Both the position numbers and the translations under genes were made by a program. Below are positions 5,816 to 7,907 of a stretch of DNA of 7,907 bases, one piece after another. This DNA comes from Kiloniellales bacterium (GTDB lineage: Bacteria; Pseudomonadota; Alphaproteobacteria; Kiloniellales; JAKSBE01): the NCBI GenBank assembly GCA_030067055.1, contig JASJAL010000089.1, positions 1-7,907 of the forward strand, given 5' to 3'. The notes beneath the pieces were generated by a model. That model did no database searches, was not told the origin of the DNA, and saw only the letters and a list, made by a program, of their open reading frames with translations. Numbering within the stretch: the first letter of the stretch is position 1; every line of letters begins with the position of its first letter.

Positions 5816-6364
5816 TCAGCGCGCCTGTCCTGCCGCTTTGCGGCGTCGCAGGACCGGAGCACCGTGGACATGGCTGGGCAAAGGCTCTGGACTGCCCCTT
5901 GCCGTCACGGGTCGCCTGGCGAAGCGGCCTTGGCTCAGCAAGCGGTCGTACATGACAATCGCGCCAGCGACGCCCACGTTGACGCAGAACTTTGTCGGGA
6001 TTTTGACAAGGTTGTCGCAGGCCTCCGCGACCTCCGGGCTCAGGCTGCCCCGCTCCGGCCCCAGGATATATGCGGCCGCGGTGGGGTGATGGAAGGACGG
6101 CAGCTCGACCGCGTCCTCGGTCAGCTCGACCCCGACCATCCGGCAGCCGCGCGGCAGCACCAGCTCGGCGACCGAATCGAAGTCGTAGAGTGGCAGGTGC
6201 TGGGCCGAATCGGCGGTGTCCGACAGCTTGACCTCCCGCGGGTTGAAGCCGGCGTCGATGGTGAAGAAGAAGCTGGCGCCGAAGGCATGGGCCGAGCGCA
6301 ACAGGTTGCCCAGGTTCATGGGCTTGCTGATCCGATCGACTCCGATGCCGAAATAGCCCCGCAT
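5816..6364 (-). CDS. TrmH/SpoU-family (SPOUT) RNA 2'-O-methyltransferase
   Basis: This 182-residue cytoplasmic protein is a minimal SPOUT methyltransferase using SAM to methylate a ribose 2'-OH in tRNA or rRNA. The three SpoU motifs are present: motif 1 NLGNLLRSAHAFGA (17-30, with the catalytic-type Asn and Arg), motif 2 ILGPERGSLSPEV (100-112), and motif 3 IPTKFCVNVGVAGAIVMYDRL (122-142), which forms the trefoil-knot SAM site. Motif 3 has C-V-N-V-G where many members have S-L-N-V-S. No N-terminal RNA-binding domain is present, so it resembles TrmL-size proteins, but it ends in a basic, probably flexible tail (about 146-182) that may help bind RNA. The exact nucleotide target cannot be predicted. 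The ATG at 6364 has AGGAG 11 bases upstream and begins the usual N-terminal strand. The gene reads away from the asparaginase gene, with 152 bp between the starts. Confidence 0.88.
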   Translation of the reverse strand: MRGYFGIGVDRISKPMNLGNLLRSAHAFGASFFFTIDAGFNPREVKLSDTADSAQHLPLYDFDSVAELVLPRGCRMVGVELTEDAVELPSFHHPTAAAYILGPERGSLSPEVAEACDNLVKIPTKFCVNVGVAGAIVMYDRLLSQGRFARRPVTARGSPEPLPSHVHGAPVLRRRKAAGQAR

Positions 6365-6402
6365 CTCCGTCCAGTCTCCTGGTGGCGCGTCTGTCAGGTG
6401 TT

Positions 6403-6431
6403 CTTGTGGGTCCGCGTCGGCGCGGCGTCAA
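6403..6431 (-). promoter_or_regulatory. Candidate sigma-70 promoter of the RNA methyltransferase gene
   Basis: On the minus strand TTGACG (6431-6426) is followed after exactly 17 bases by CACAAG (6408-6403). The -35 is close to the alphaproteobacterial consensus; the -10 is weak (three of six). Transcription would begin near 6396, giving a leader of about 30 bases. Confidence 0.4.
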
Positions 6432-6457
6432 GCCCCGGAGAACCCGCGGTCGGCGAA

Positions 6458-6486
6458 TTGCCTGGGCGCGTCCCTCGCCCTAAACT
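6458..6486 (+). promoter_or_regulatory. Candidate sigma-70 promoter of the asparaginase gene
   Basis: TTGCCT (6458-6463) and TAAACT (6481-6486) are separated by exactly 17 bases, and each matches four of six consensus positions. Transcription would start near 6493, about 24 bases before the ATG. No operator-like symmetric site was seen between the hexamers and the start codon. Confidence 0.5.
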
Positions 6487-6516
6487 GCCGGCTTCCCGAC
6501 GACAGGACCGACGGAT

Positions 6517-7563
6517 ATGGAATCAAAGGATGCGGCGGTCACCTCCGCCGAGGCTGAGGTCAACCCGGTGCTGGTCGAGGCCACGCGCGGCGACATGGTC
6601 GAGAGCCGCCACCGCGCCTCGGTGGCGGTGGTCGACATCGAGGGCCGCGTGGTCGTTCAGGCCGGCGAGATCGAGCGCCTCGTCTATGCCCGCTCGGCAA
6701 TCAAGCCGCTGCAGGCCCTGGCCCTGGTCGAAAGCGGCGCCGCCGAGGCCTTCGATCTCGGGCCGGCCGAGCTCGCCCTGGCTTGCGCTAGCCACAACGG
6801 CGAGCCGCGCCACGCCGAGACCGTCGGTGCCTGGCTAAAGCGGATCGGCTGCACGGCCGACGATCTGGAATGCGGCGCCCATCTGCCCTACCACCAGGGC
6901 GCCACGGAAGCCCTGCTGCGCAGCGGGGCGGCGCCGACCACCCTGCACAACAACTGTTCGGGCAAGCACGCCGGATTTCTCTCGGTGGCCCGCCATCTGG
7001 GCCATCCGACCGCGGGCTACATCCGCTACGACCACCCGGTCCAGCAACAGGTCCTGGGCATCCTCGAGACCATGACCGGCCTTGATCTCTCCGAGGTGCC
7101 GCGCGGGATCGATGGCTGCGGGATCCCGGTGCTCGGCATTCCGCTGGGCAACCTGGCCCTGGCCATGGCCCGCTTCGCGCAGCCCGACGACCAGCCCGAG
7201 GCGCGCCAGGCCGCCTGCCTCCGCCTGCAGCAGGCCCTGGCGGCGGAGCCCTTCATGATGGCCGGCAGCGGGCGCTTCTGCACCCGGGTGATCGAGGCCA
7301 CGCAGGGCCGGGCCCTGGTCAAGACCGGGGCCGAAGGCGTCTACTGCGGCGCCCTGCCCGAGCTCGGCCTGGGATTTGCGCTCAAGGTCGACGACGGCGC
7401 CGGCCGGGCCGCCGAGGTCGTCTGCGGCCGGGTGCTGCGCCGCCTGGGCGTGATCGGCGAGGCCGAGACCGCCGCCCTGGCCGCCGTGTTCCAGCCGACC
7501 CTCTTCAACCGGGCGGGCCGGGCGGTGGGCGAGCTGCGGACCGCCGCCGACTGCCCCTTCTGA
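6517..7563 (+). CDS. L-asparaginase, Rhizobium etli ReAV type (asparaginase II family)
   Basis: This 348-residue protein, with no signal peptide and so probably cytoplasmic, hydrolyses L-asparagine to aspartate and ammonia. It belongs to the R. etli-type family, unrelated in sequence to E. coli asparaginases I and II. Residues known from the ReAV structure are all found: Ser60 and Lys63 in RSAIKPLQ (Ser48/Lys51 in ReAV), Ser92 in CASHNGE (Ser80), Cys147 and Lys150 in NNCSGKHAG (zinc ligands Cys135/Lys138), Cys201 in GIDGCGIP (Cys189) and Lys269 in ALVKTGAEG (Lys263). The first six share a constant +12 offset, which supports the alignment. The ATG at 6517 gives an N-terminus slightly longer than ReAV, with AGGA nine bases upstream. 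The gene lies behind its own predicted promoter and 27 bp before a quinone oxidoreductase gene with no terminator between, so the two may be co-transcribed. A role in asparagine catabolism for nitrogen is inferred from the family. Confidence 0.94.
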   Translation: MESKDAAVTSAEAEVNPVLVEATRGDMVESRHRASVAVVDIEGRVVVQAGEIERLVYARSAIKPLQALALVESGAAEAFDLGPAELALACASHNGEPRHAETVGAWLKRIGCTADDLECGAHLPYHQGATEALLRSGAAPTTLHNNCSGKHAGFLSVARHLGHPTAGYIRYDHPVQQQVLGILETMTGLDLSEVPRGIDGCGIPVLGIPLGNLALAMARFAQPDDQPEARQAACLRLQQALAAEPFMMAGSGRFCTRVIEATQGRALVKTGAEGVYCGALPELGLGFALKVDDGAGRAAEVVCGRVLRRLGVIGEAETAALAAVFQPTLFNRAGRAVGELRTAADCPF

Positions 7564-7590
7564 GCCAAGTCCCTCTTGAGCGAGAGAACC

Positions 7591-7907
7591 ATGCGCGCCG
7601 TCGTCTGCCGCGAGCTGAGCGGCCCCCAGAGCCTGAACGTCGAGGAAGTCCCGGACCCGAAACCCGGGCCGGGCGAGGTCGCGATCGACGTGGCCGCCGC
7701 CGGGGTCAACTTCGCCGACACCCTGATGGTGACCGGCAAGTACCAGGAGAAGCCCGAGCTGCCCTTTACGCCCGGCCTCGAGTTGGCCGGCACGGTGACC
7801 GCCCTGGGCGCCGGCGTCTCCGGGGTCGCGCCGGGCGACCGGGTGATCGGTCTGGTCGACCGTGGCGCCTTCGCCGAGGTCGCGCTGGTCCGCGCCGATG
7901 AGGTCTA
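7591..7907 (+). CDS. NADPH:quinone oxidoreductase-like protein (MDR family), N-terminal part; runs off window
   Basis: The first 105 residues of a medium-chain dehydrogenase/reductase are visible, open to the window edge. Typical elements are MRAVVCRELSGPQSLNVEEVPDP, PGPGEVAIDVAAAGVNFADTLMVTGKY (26-51), LPFTPGLELAGTV (57-69) and PGDRVIGL (81-88), all of the GroES-like N-terminal domain. The position that holds the catalytic zinc-binding Cys in alcohol dehydrogenases is occupied by GVNFAD, so this is the zinc-free quinone oxidoreductase branch. Such enzymes use NADPH to reduce quinones or enoyl substrates; the real substrate is unknown and the nucleotide-binding domain is outside the window. 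The ATG at 7591 has GAGAG four bases upstream. It follows the asparaginase stop by 27 bp on the same strand. Confidence 0.9.
   Translation, partial: MRAVVCRELSGPQSLNVEEVPDPKPGPGEVAIDVAAAGVNFADTLMVTGKYQEKPELPFTPGLELAGTVTALGAGVSGVAPGDRVIGLVDRGAFAEVALVRADEV

Noticed and set aside
5824..5850. GCCGC-AAA-GCGGC hairpin at the 3' end of the methyltransferase gene as a terminator
   Set aside because: It lies inside the coding sequence, and the only T-rich run on the minus strand is well downstream of the stem, so intrinsic termination is not supported.
5864..6838. + strand open frame of 324 residues across the methyltransferase gene and the asparaginase start
   Set aside because: It runs antisense through the SPOUT motifs and then out of frame through the asparaginase gene, and it crosses two predicted promoters.
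7081..7094. TTGAT half-site inside the asparaginase gene as a second FNR box
   Set aside because: The second half (ATCAA) is missing and the site is deep within a coding region.

Overview
The window is GC-rich DNA (around 70% G+C by eye) with dense, tightly packed genes. The gene families point to an alphaproteobacterium, probably a Rhodospirillales-like lineage: an IalB (invasion-associated locus B) family protein, a Rhizobium etli-type asparaginase, a high-GC dihydrolipoyl dehydrogenase and a perfect FNR/FixK-type box. Genus and species cannot be read from the sequence alone. No insertion sequence, CRISPR array, tRNA or rRNA gene was seen.

Left block (1-2864, + strand): the 3' end of a dihydrolipoyl dehydrogenase gene (lpdA-like) is followed after 38 bp by two paralogous major facilitator superfamily (MFS) transporter genes. 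The second starts inside the stop codon of the first (ATGA overlap). With no terminator visible between the three, they may form one transcript.

Middle gap (2865-3420): this is the least explained part. It holds a 130-bp A+T-rich island (about 35% G+C by hand count) with a 20-bp near-perfect palindrome. About 300 bp of hairpin-rich sequence without a convincing gene follows, then a textbook + strand intrinsic terminator at 3368-3398. It could be an orphan small RNA, a small unrecognised gene, or a long 3' UTR of the MFS operon.

Minus-strand block (6364 down to 3421): in transcription order, a minimal SPOUT/TrmH-family RNA 2'-O-methyltransferase, an exported IalB-family protein, an exported class I cytochrome c, and RlmN (23S rRNA A2503 / tRNA A37 methyltransferase, radical SAM). 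A perfect TTGAT-N4-ATCAA box lies upstream of the cytochrome c gene, placed exactly as expected for a class II FNR-activated promoter. This suggests that cytochrome c, and possibly rlmN 59 bp behind it, responds to low oxygen.

Right block (6365-7907, + strand): divergent from the RNA methyltransferase, a gene for an R. etli ReAV-type L-asparaginase with its full predicted catalytic set lies behind a plausible sigma-70 promoter. After 27 bp comes the 5' part of a zinc-free quinone oxidoreductase (MDR family) gene that runs off the window.

Most of the window is conventional housekeeping or accessory metabolism. The points that deserve attention are the FNR-type box, the overlapping MFS pair and the structured 2911-3398 gap.
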